Source: JACPDI01 sp035463475 (lineage in GTDB: Bacteria; Acidobacteriota; Vicinamibacteria; Vicinamibacterales; 2-12-FULL-66-21). From it: a DNA stretch of 64,000 nt. The translations under genes were made by a program, and so were the position numbers. The stretch is from the NCBI GenBank assembly GCA_035463475.1, contig DATHTE010000134.1, positions 25,685 to 89,684 of the forward strand, in the 5' to 3' direction. Below, piece after piece: positions 16,702 to 24,037 of the stretch (positions within the stretch are counted from its first letter, which is position 1; each line of letters starts with the position of its first letter). A model generated the notes under the pieces. The model was not told where the DNA came from. It searched no databases and saw only the letters and a list, made by a program, of their open reading frames with translations.

Positions 16702-18683
16702 TTCAGCTCGCGAACTTGACGAAGGCTTTCGGGGACCGCGTCCTCTTTGAGGACGTGTCCTGGCAGCTTCAGCGCCGCGACCGCGTCGGCCTGACCGGCC
16801 CGAACGGCGCCGGCAAGACGACGCTGCTGCGCATGCTGGCGGGGCTCGACGAGCCGGACAAGGGAGAGATCGTCGAGCCTTCCAGCCTGACGATCGGCTA
16901 CCTGCCGCAGGACGGTCTTGACCACAGCGGGCGCTCCCTTCTCGACGAAGCGTCCCTCGCCTTCGCGCCGCTCCTCGAAATCAAGGCGGAGCTCCACGAC
17001 CTCGAGCACAGGCTCGGCGACGCCACGCTGTCGCAGGACGAGCACGACGCCGCGCTCGCGCGGTACAGCGAGCTGCAGGAGATCTTCCGCGCTCAGGAGG
17101 GCTACAGCATCGATCTAAAGGTCGCCACCGTCCTGCGCGGGCTGGGCTTCGCCGAGGAGGACTACGAACGCCCGACCGAAACCTTCTCGGGCGGCTGGCA
17201 GATGCGCATCGCGCTCGCCAAGCTGCTGCTGGCGCGTCCGGGGCTGCTCCTGCTCGACGAGCCGACGAACCACCTCGATCTCGAGGCGCGCAACTGGCTC
17301 GAGGAGTACCTGCTCGCCTACCCGAACGCCGTCATCCTCGTGTCGCACGACCGCTTCTTCCTCGACGCGGTGGTGACGCGGATCGCGGAAGTCAGCCTGC
17401 GCACGCTGACCGACTATCCGGGCAACTACTCGGAGTACCTGGAGGAGCGCGACGCGCGTCTCGCGCGCCTGCGCGAGGCGAAGAAGCGGCAGGACGAAGA
17501 GGTGGCGCGCGTCCGCATGTTCATCGACCGGTTCCGCTACCAGGCCACGAAGGCGGCGCAGGTGCAGAGCCGGGTCAAGATGCTCGAAAAGGTCGTGCCG
17601 ATCGAGGTGCCGCCCGAGCGCAAGAAAGTCCACTTCAGTTTTCCCGCGTGCCCGAAGAGCGGCCGCATGGTGCTCGAGCTCAAACACGTTGCGAAGGCAT
17701 ACGGCCCGAAGACCGTCTTCCGCGACGTCAGCCTCCACATCGAACGCGGCGACCGCATCGCGCTCGTGGGCCCGAACGGCTCAGGGAAATCCACGCTGAT
17801 GCGGATGCTCTCGGGCGTGGAAGCGCCTGACCGCGGCACGCGCGCGGAAGGGCACCAGGTCGTGACGCAGTACTTCGCCCAGGACGAGGCGACGCGACTG
17901 GAGCCCGCGCTCACGGTCTACGAAACGCTCGAAGCGGGCTCTCCGATGACGATGGTGCCGATGATCCGCAACATCCTCGGCGGCTTTCTCTTTTCGGGCG
18001 ACGACGTCTACAAGAAGGCGGCCGTGTTGTCGGGCGGCGAGCGGACCCGCCTCGCGGTCGCGCGCATGCTGTTGCGGCCGGCGAACCTGCTCCTCCTCGA
18101 CGAGCCCACCAATCACCTCGATCTCGACTCGAAGGACGTGCTCCTCGATGCGCTCATCGACTACGGCGGCACGCTGATCTTCGTGTCGCACGACCGGTAC
18201 TTCGTCGATCGCCTCGCGACCAGGGTGATTGAAATCGGCGGCGGTAACGCGCTCCTGTATCCGGGCAACTACGAGGAGTTCCTCTGGAGCAAGAAGCAGG
18301 GAGCGCAGCGCGCGCCCCAGGAGCCCGTGGCGGCCCCGAAACGCGGGCCGGCGAACCAGCAGCACCGCCCGCCGCAGAAGCGCTCTCAGGCGCCGCAGGA
18401 GCAGCGCGCCGCGCAGAAGCGCGCAGAACAGGAACTCCGCCGGCAGAAGCGCGAAAACGAGAAGCTCCGCGCGCGCATCGCCGAACTCGAGGCGCGGATT
18501 GCGGACCGGGAGCGTTTGATCAAGGAGCTCGAAGCATCCATGTCGCAGCCCGGCTTCTATGAGGACCGAGAGGCGGCCCGGCCCGTGATCGACCGCCACC
18601 AGGCCCTGATGTGGGAGGTCGGTGACCTCATGCACCAGTGGGAGGAGGCGAGCCACAGCGCGGAGCGTCTTACAGATTCGTAA
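16698..18683 (+). CDS. ABC-F family ATPase (Uup/YdiF-like)
   Basis: 661-residue soluble protein with two ABC ATPase domains and no membrane domain. Domain 1: Walker A GPNGAGKTT, signature FSGGWQMR, Walker B LLLLDEPTNHLD. Domain 2: GPNGSGKST, LSGGERTR and LLLLDEPTNHLD. A charged linker (FIDRFRYQATKAAQVQSR) joins them, and a basic Gln-rich and coiled-coil tail (about 545-655) follows, as in Uup-type proteins. ABC-F proteins act on the ribosome to resolve stalled states or protect against drugs; which applies here cannot be read off. The start overlaps the stop of a putative leader ORF. Confidence 0.9.
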   Translation: MIQLANLTKAFGDRVLFEDVSWQLQRRDRVGLTGPNGAGKTTLLRMLAGLDEPDKGEIVEPSSLTIGYLPQDGLDHSGRSLLDEASLAFAPLLEIKAELHDLEHRLGDATLSQDEHDAALARYSELQEIFRAQEGYSIDLKVATVLRGLGFAEEDYERPTETFSGGWQMRIALAKLLLARPGLLLLDEPTNHLDLEARNWLEEYLLAYPNAVILVSHDRFFLDAVVTRIAEVSLRTLTDYPGNYSEYLEERDARLARLREAKKRQDEEVARVRMFIDRFRYQATKAAQVQSRVKMLEKVVPIEVPPERKKVHFSFPACPKSGRMVLELKHVAKAYGPKTVFRDVSLHIERGDRIALVGPNGSGKSTLMRMLSGVEAPDRGTRAEGHQVVTQYFAQDEATRLEPALTVYETLEAGSPMTMVPMIRNILGGFLFSGDDVYKKAAVLSGGERTRLAVARMLLRPANLLLLDEPTNHLDLDSKDVLLDALIDYGGTLIFVSHDRYFVDRLATRVIEIGGGNALLYPGNYEEFLWSKKQGAQRAPQEPVAAPKRGPANQQHRPPQKRSQAPQEQRAAQKRAEQELRRQKRENEKLRARIAELEARIADRERLIKELEASMSQPGFYEDREAARPVIDRHQALMWEVGDLMHQWEEASHSAERLTDS

Positions 18684-18684
18684 G
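18669..18684. promoter_or_regulatory. inverted repeat cttac...gtaag, possible enhancer site
   Basis: CTTACAGATTCGTAAG overlaps the stop codon of the ABC-F gene and lies about 115 bp upstream of the transcription start expected from the sigma-54 promoter. That is where an NtrC-type activator would bind. The symmetry is short, so this is a suggestion only. Confidence 0.25.
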
Positions 18685-18756
18685 CATTTTCCACCACCGG
18701 CTTCCTCACCAACTCGACAACTCCATACGGTTCAGCTACTTACAATTTGAGCTTCC

Positions 18757-18773
18757 GAGGCACATGGTTTGCC
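18757..18773 (+). promoter_or_regulatory. sigma-54 (RpoN) promoter of the kinase/NtrC-type pair
   Basis: GGCAC-ATGGT-TTGC matches the -24/-12 consensus (TGGCACN5TTGCW) with GG at 18759-18760 and GC at 18771-18772, exact 10-base spacing. Only the first T and the last W deviate. Start would be near 18784, about 130 nt before the kinase gene. Confidence 0.6.
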
Positions 18774-18914
18774 CCTCAAAGCCTTGCTTCGGCCGAAATA
18801 TGCCCGTAAATGGGGCGGTTTCGCCAAAAGCTGAGCTGTAAACAGTTGAGGGAAAACACATTGGCTCAGTTGGCGAGACCGATTACAATCTTGCAACAGG
18901 AGCTTCCCACCAGC

Positions 18915-20132
18915 ATGTCTGACGGCGCACAGCCCCCCGCGCGCGGCGACGGGGAACGGCGCGAGCGGTCGAAACCTGCGCCCGACGCATCCCGTCCGGC
19001 GAGGGGCGCCCGGAGGGGGCGCCCGCGAGCCGATGCGGCAGCGGTCGCGCCCGATTTCTACCGGAACATGGTCTGGAGCCTCAGCAACGGCGTGATCGCC
19101 ATCACGCGCAATGGCCTGATCGCCGTGATGAACGAGACCGCCTATCGCGTCCTCCGGCTGGATGCCAGGGAGAACGACATTGGACGCCCGTTCGCGGAGG
19201 TGCTCCGGGACCAGCCGGACATCGTCCGGATCCTGGGCGGCGCGTTCGACCTCTCGACGCTGCCGAACCGCGCCGAGCTGCGCCTGAAGAACACGCGGAA
19301 GGTGATCGGGTACACGCTCTCGCACATCGAGGACGGCGCCGGGCGCCGCGTCGGCGCGACGCTGTTCTTCAAGGACCTGACGCGCGTCGAGCAGCTCGAG
19401 GAGCGCGAGCGGCTGCGCGACCGGCTGGCCGCGCTGGGTGAGATGGCCGCCGCCATCGCCCACGAGGTCAAGAACCCGCTCGCCGGGATCGAGGTGATGG
19501 CCGGCATCCTCCGCCGCCAGATGTCCGGTTCGCCCGATGTGCAGGGGGTGCTCAACGACATCATCAACGAAGCGAAGATGGCGAACGCCATCGTGCAGGA
19601 CGTCCTCGAGTTCGTGCGGCCGATCCGGCTCGAGGTCGAGCGCGTCTCGCTCGGCGGGGTGCTGCACGACGCGGTGACGATGGCCGAGAGCCACGTGCCG
19701 CGGGGGAACACGCTCGTGTCCGTGCAGCTCTCGCCCGACCTGCCGTCGATCCAGGGGGACGATCACCAGCTTCGCCAGCTGTTCACGAACCTGCTGACCA
19801 ACGCGTTCGAGGCGCTGAACGGCGCCGGGCGCGTAGACATCCGGGGCAGCCTCACGGAGGAGGACCACGGCACGGCCGCGGAGCCGCGCCCGACCACCAT
19901 GATCGTCGTCGAGGTGGCGGACAACGGCCCGGGCGTGCCGCGCGAAATCCTGGAGAAGGTGTTCAGCCCCTTCTTCACCACCAAGGCGCAGGGCTCGGGC
20001 CTGGGGCTCGCGATCGTCCGCAAGATCGTGGACGCGCACGACGGCCGCATCGACCTGAGCACGCGCCCCGGTGGGGGCGCGTGCTTCCGCATCACCCTGC
20101 CCGTGAGTTCGACGGAGTCGCTGTTCGCCTAG
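18915..20132 (+). CDS. PAS sensor histidine kinase (NtrB-like)
   Basis: 405 residues without membrane helices. A basic, disordered N-terminus (RGARRGRPRADAAA) precedes a PAS domain at about 48-155 (NGVIAITRNGLIAVMNETAY), then HisKA with H183 in AAAIAHEVKNPLAGIE, and a HATPase domain with LLTNAFEALNGAG, ADNGPGV, FSPFFTTK and GSGLGLAIVRKIV. I prefer the ATG at 18915 over an earlier in-frame ATG at 18810, since AGGAG precedes it and the extra residues look non-coding. It lies 11 nt before the NtrC-type regulator gene and should phosphorylate it. Confidence 0.92.
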   Translation: MSDGAQPPARGDGERRERSKPAPDASRPARGARRGRPRADAAAVAPDFYRNMVWSLSNGVIAITRNGLIAVMNETAYRVLRLDARENDIGRPFAEVLRDQPDIVRILGGAFDLSTLPNRAELRLKNTRKVIGYTLSHIEDGAGRRVGATLFFKDLTRVEQLEERERLRDRLAALGEMAAAIAHEVKNPLAGIEVMAGILRRQMSGSPDVQGVLNDIINEAKMANAIVQDVLEFVRPIRLEVERVSLGGVLHDAVTMAESHVPRGNTLVSVQLSPDLPSIQGDDHQLRQLFTNLLTNAFEALNGAGRVDIRGSLTEEDHGTAAEPRPTTMIVVEVADNGPGVPREILEKVFSPFFTTKAQGSGLGLAIVRKIVDAHDGRIDLSTRPGGGACFRITLPVSSTESLFA

Positions 20133-20143
20133 AGGGACAACAC

Positions 20144-21571
20144 ATGGGACGCATCCTAGTCGCCGACGATCATGATTCGCTCCGCCGAGGGCTCGTGCGG
20201 GCGCTGACCGAGGCAGGGCACGAGGTCGACGAAGCCCCGAACGGCAACATCGCCATCGAGCGGCTGCACGCCGGCTCGTACGACGTCGTGGTGAGCGACC
20301 TCAAGATGGGCGGCAGCGACGGGCTCGACGTCCTGCGCACCGCCAAGTCGATGCACCCGACGACGACCGTGATCCTCATGACGGCGTTCGGCACGGTCCA
20401 GACGGCGGTCGAGGCGATGAAGATCGGCGCCTTTGACTACGTCCAGAAACCGTTCGAGATCGAGGAGATGGAGGTGAAGATCGAAAAAGCGATCGAGCAC
20501 CGCCGCCTCCGGCACGAGATCGACTACCTCCGCCACACGCAGCAGGACATCTACGACTTCGATCGCATCGTCGGCGCGAGCGGCGCGCTGCACTCCGTCC
20601 TGAACATCGTCCGCAAGGTGGCGAAGAGCAACACCACCGTGCTGATCCGCGGCGAGACGGGCACGGGCAAGGAGCTGATCGCCGGCGCGATCCACCACAA
20701 CTCGCTGCGCTCGGGGCGCAACTTCGTGAAGGTGAACTGCGCGGCGTTGCAGGAGAACCTGCTGGAATCGGAGCTGTTCGGCCACGAGAAGGGGGCGTTC
20801 ACGAGCGCCGACCGGCAGCGCATCGGCCGGTTCGAGCAGGCCGACGGCGGGACGCTGTTCCTCGACGAGATCGGCGACATGAGCGCGAACACGCAGGCCA
20901 AGATCCTGCGCGTGCTGCAGGAGCACGAGTTCGAGCGGCTCGGCGGCACGCGGACGATCCGCGTGGACGTCCGGCTCGTCACCGCAACCAACCGCAACCT
21001 GGCGCAGATGGTCGCGTCCGGCCAGTTCCGCGAGGACCTCTTCTTCCGCCTCAACGTCGTGTCGATCGACATGCCGCCGCTCCGCGAGCGCAAGGAGGAC
21101 ATCGAGGCGCTGGCGCAGTTCTTCATCCGCCGGTTCACCGGGGAGCTGAAGAAGAAGATCGACGGCCTCGCGCCGGACGGCACGAAGCTGCTGATGCGCT
21201 ACAACTGGCCCGGGAACATCCGCGAGCTGGAGAACGCCCTCGAGCGGGCGGTGCTGCTCACGGAGGGCCCGCTCATCACCGCCGGGGACCTGCGGCTGGG
21301 CGAGTTGTCGACGACCCCGACGCCCGGGGACGCGAGCCCGGTGGTGAAGATCCCGCCAACCGGCATCGCGCTCGAGGAGATCGAGCGGCAGGCGCTCATC
21401 GAGGCGCTGAAGATGTCGAACTGGGTGCAGAAGGACGCGGCGGAGCTGCTGTCGATCAGCCCGCGCGTGATGAACTACAAGATCAAGACGCTGGGCATCG
21501 ACTTCGCGCGCGGCCGCCGCGCGCCGGTGTCCGAGCCGTCACCGGCCGGCGACCGCAGCGTCGCCGTCTAG
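20144..21571 (+). CDS. NtrC-family sigma-54 response regulator
   Basis: 475 residues: receiver domain (VADDHD; phospho-acceptor D52 in VVSDLKMGG; FDYVQKPF), AAA+ domain with Walker A GETGTGKE, Walker B GGTLFLDEIGDM and arginine-finger region, and a C-terminal Fis-type HTH (QKDAAELLSISPRVMNYKIK). It should remodel sigma-54 polymerase at target promoters when phosphorylated by the kinase encoded just upstream. The L1 loop reads GAFTSA (about 219-224) instead of GAFTGA; this loop contacts sigma-54, so the change is notable. The ATG at 20144 follows AGAGGGA and starts the receiver fold. Confidence 0.93.
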   Translation: MGRILVADDHDSLRRGLVRALTEAGHEVDEAPNGNIAIERLHAGSYDVVVSDLKMGGSDGLDVLRTAKSMHPTTTVILMTAFGTVQTAVEAMKIGAFDYVQKPFEIEEMEVKIEKAIEHRRLRHEIDYLRHTQQDIYDFDRIVGASGALHSVLNIVRKVAKSNTTVLIRGETGTGKELIAGAIHHNSLRSGRNFVKVNCAALQENLLESELFGHEKGAFTSADRQRIGRFEQADGGTLFLDEIGDMSANTQAKILRVLQEHEFERLGGTRTIRVDVRLVTATNRNLAQMVASGQFREDLFFRLNVVSIDMPPLRERKEDIEALAQFFIRRFTGELKKKIDGLAPDGTKLLMRYNWPGNIRELENALERAVLLTEGPLITAGDLRLGELSTTPTPGDASPVVKIPPTGIALEEIERQALIEALKMSNWVQKDAAELLSISPRVMNYKIKTLGIDFARGRRAPVSEPSPAGDRSVAV

Positions 21572-21607
21572 GCGTGTCCCGCGGGGCGAACCCTCCGGGT
21601 TGGCCCT

Positions 21608-21627
21608 CGCGAGCCTCAAGGCTCGCG
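21608..21627. terminator. hairpin between convergent genes, possibly repeat-derived
   Basis: cgcgagcc-tcaa-ggctcgcg forms a perfect 8-bp stem with a four-base loop between the stops of the NtrC-type gene and xerC. It lacks a T-tract on either side, so it may be a Rho-assisted bidirectional stop or a REP-type element. Confidence 0.4.
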
Positions 21628-21644
21628 CTACCCGTACCTCTCCC

Positions 21645-22595
21645 TCAGGTGCGCTTCGCCCGCGGGTGCGCTTTCCGATACGTGTCGATCAGTTCTGCGG
21701 CGTTGACGTGCGTGTAGCGCTGCGTGGTGCTGAGCCGGGCGTGTCCGAGCAGCTCCTGGATCGCGCGCAGGTCGGCGCCGCGCTGGAGCAGGTGCGTCGC
21801 GAACGAATGGCGCAGGGCGTGCGGGCTGATGCCGAACCGCGTGCTGCACATCGCGACGTAGCGCCTCACCAGCCGATCGACGCTTCGCGTCGACAGCCGC
21901 CCTCCCTGGTAGTTCACGAACAGCGGATCGCGGCGTCGAGCACCGCGTCCGCCGGGCCGGCTGCTCTTCGGCTCGGGAGACGGCGTGGCGAACTGCGCGC
22001 GATCGCGGAACCAGTCCCGCAGCGCCGCTTCCGATGCCCGGTTGAACGGCACGAGCCGCTCCTTGCGCCCCTTGCCCAGCACGCGCAGCATCCGCGCGGA
22101 CAGGTTCACGTCGTCGAGATCCAGGCCGACCAGCTCGCTCAGCCGCAGCCCGGACGCGTAGAACAGTTCCAGGATGGCGCGGTCGCGGCGGCCGAGCGGG
22201 CGCGAGCCATCCGGCATCGCCAGCAGCTTCTCCATTTCCGCGATGTCCAGGTGTGCCGGCAGCTTGACCTCCCGCCGCGGCGCGCCGACGAGCGCCGACG
22301 GATCGTCCTCGATCAGCCCCTCGCGGCGCAGGTACCGGCAGAACGTGCGCACCGCGGTCAGCTTGCGCGCGGCAGACGCGCGCGAGTTGCCGCGCGCGTG
22401 CAACTCTCCCATGAACGCCCGGATCCCCGCCGGATCGATGTCCGCCGGCGTGAGCGCGCTCACCCTGCGCTCGCGCGCGCGCGCGAGCACGTCGAGAAAC
22501 TGCGAGAGATCACTGTCGTAGGCGCGAATGGTGTGGACCGAGGCATTGCGGTTCAGCTCGAGGTGCTCGAGAAAGGACTTCAGAAGATCGCGCAT
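21645..22595 (-). CDS. xerC: tyrosine recombinase XerC
   Basis: 316-residue site-specific recombinase that resolves chromosome dimers at dif with XerD. The N-terminal SAM-like domain (FLEHLELNRNASVHTIRAY) is followed by the catalytic domain with Arg in ASGLRLSELVGL, Lys in GKGRKERLVPF, HALRHSFATHLL, LGHARLSTTQRYTH with the nucleophilic Tyr. An Arg/Pro/Ser-rich insert (SPEPKSSRPGGRGARRRD) lies between the Lys and HxxR motifs. It is the last gene of dprA-topA-trmFO-xerC, a cluster also known from Bacillus. The ATG at 22595 is 14 nt behind trmFO. Confidence 0.93.
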   Translation of the reverse strand: MRDLLKSFLEHLELNRNASVHTIRAYDSDLSQFLDVLARARERRVSALTPADIDPAGIRAFMGELHARGNSRASAARKLTAVRTFCRYLRREGLIEDDPSALVGAPRREVKLPAHLDIAEMEKLLAMPDGSRPLGRRDRAILELFYASGLRLSELVGLDLDDVNLSARMLRVLGKGRKERLVPFNRASEAALRDWFRDRAQFATPSPEPKSSRPGGRGARRRDPLFVNYQGGRLSTRSVDRLVRRYVAMCSTRFGISPHALRHSFATHLLQRGADLRAIQELLGHARLSTTQRYTHVNAAELIDTYRKAHPRAKRT

Positions 22596-22609
22596 GACAG
22601 TCTCGAGGG

Positions 22610-24037
22610 TCAGGGCACGGCGCCGCAACCCTCCGCCGCCTCGCTCGGGCTCAGGGCTGCGGCCCACGCCTTGAGCTGCTCCAGCGCGCGGTCGGCAATC
22701 GCCAGGTTCCGCTGCGCACGGTTCCCGACCTTCTTCGCGAGCGGCGTGATGATGCCGAAGGTGATGTTCGTCGGCTGGTAATGCGCGGCGTCCGCATGGG
22801 AGACGTAGTACGCCAGCGCGCCAAGGGCGGTCGTGCGCGGCGGCACGCGCAGCGGCCGCCCCTGCACGAGCGCCGCGGCGTTGCGGCCGGCAATCAGCCC
22901 CGACGCCGCCGACTCCACGTACCCCTCCACGCCGGAAATCTGCCCCGCGAAGAACAGGTCGTCGCGCGCGCGGGTCTGCCACGTCTCGCGCAACACGCTC
23001 GGCGCGTTGATGTAGGTGTTGCGGTGGATCATCCCGAACCGCACGAACTCGGCGCGCTCGAGCCCCGGGATCATCCGCAGCACGCGCGCCTGCTCTCCCC
23101 ACTTCATTTGCGTTTGGAAGCCCACGAGGCTGAAGTGGTCCCCGGCGAGGTTGTCCTGCCGGAGCTGGGCGACCGCGTACGGCTCGGCGCCGGTCCGCGG
23201 GTCTCGGAGCCCGACCGGCTTCATCGGGCCGAAGCGCAGCGTGTCGGTACCGCGGTGCGCCATCACCTCGATCGGCAGGCAGCCCTCGAAGAACTTCGTG
23301 TTGTCGATGTCATGAGCGGCGGCGCGTTCCGCGCCGAGCACCGCCTGGACGAAGCGCCCGTACTCGTCGCGCGTGAAGGGGCAGTTCAGGTAGTCGCCGT
23401 CGGCTGCGACGGGGACAGTCACACTTTCGTCATGAGTCTCCGCGAAAGTGTGACTGTCCCCCTTTTTGCCCAACGATCGCCCCCAGCGCGACGCCCGGAA
23501 CACCTTCGACATGTCGATCGTTTCGGCGAGCACGATCGGGCTCACCGCGTCGAAGAAGTAGAGATGGTCCGCACCAACGAACGCCGTGATGTCGGCCGAC
23601 AGCGCGGCGGCCGTGAGCGGCCCGGTCGCGATGATGACCGGCCCGTCGAACGCGCCGGGCGCTGGGATACCGGTGATTTCCTCACGCGCGAAGGAGACCA
23701 ACGGATGCGCCGCCAGCGCCGTCGTGGTTTCGGCTGCGAACTTCTCCCGATCGACCGCGAGGGCGGCTCCCGCCGGCACGCGGGTCGCGTCAGCAGCCCG
23801 CATCACCAGCGACCCGAGCCGGCGCATCTCCTCCTTGAGCAGACCGACGGCGTTGTCAAGCTTGTCGCCGCGAAAGGAGTTGCTGCAGACCAGCTCCGCG
23901 CAGAGGCCGGTCTTGTGCACGGCGGTCTGCCGCACCGGCCGCATTTCGTGGATGACCGCCGGCGCGCCGAGCGACACCGCCTGCCAGGCCGCTTCGGAGC
24001 CGGCGAGCCCCGCGCCGATTATGTGGACTCGTTTCAC
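22610..24037 (-). CDS. trmFO: TrmFO, folate/FAD-dependent tRNA m5U54 methyltransferase, with REP-like insert
   Basis: 475 residues. The enzyme makes 5-methyluridine at position 54 of tRNA using methylenetetrahydrofolate and FAD. Seen: FAD motif IIGAGLAGSEAAW, the family hallmarks ETIDMSKVF and RDEYGRFV, and cysteines in CAELVCSNSF and YLNCPF corresponding to the catalytic pair of the family. Between GRS and GDYLNCPF there are about 25 extra residues (KKGDSHTFAETHDESVTVP) encoded by a palindromic element at 23412-23462 that keeps the frame. The start is GTG at 24037 and overlaps the topA stop by one base. Whether the insert spares activity is unknown; it lies directly before a catalytic Cys. 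Confidence 0.93.
   Translation of the reverse strand: MKRVHIIGAGLAGSEAAWQAVSLGAPAVIHEMRPVRQTAVHKTGLCAELVCSNSFRGDKLDNAVGLLKEEMRRLGSLVMRAADATRVPAGAALAVDREKFAAETTTALAAHPLVSFAREEITGIPAPGAFDGPVIIATGPLTAAALSADITAFVGADHLYFFDAVSPIVLAETIDMSKVFRASRWGRSLGKKGDSHTFAETHDESVTVPVAADGDYLNCPFTRDEYGRFVQAVLGAERAAAHDIDNTKFFEGCLPIEVMAHRGTDTLRFGPMKPVGLRDPRTGAEPYAVAQLRQDNLAGDHFSLVGFQTQMKWGEQARVLRMIPGLERAEFVRFGMIHRNTYINAPSVLRETWQTRARDDLFFAGQISGVEGYVESAASGLIAGRNAAALVQGRPLRVPPRTTALGALAYYVSHADAAHYQPTNITFGIITPLAKKVGNRAQRNLAIADRALEQLKAWAAALSPSEAAEGCGAVP
23412..23462. repeat. REP-like palindrome inserted in trmFO
   Basis: Two perfect 19-bp arms (23412-23430 and 23444-23462, beginning ggggacagtcacacttt) flank a 13-base loop, followed by a T-run (ctttttg). 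This type of ggggacagtc palindrome is common in intergenic DNA of several phyla and resembles targets of REP-associated Y1 transposases (established idea for REPs; identity of this one is inference). Here it sits inside an essential-type reading frame. Confidence 0.8.

Noticed and set aside
22596..23102. XerC start far upstream inside trmFO
   Set aside because: The extra 170 residues are an out-of-frame reading of trmFO; the recombinase domain begins at 22595.
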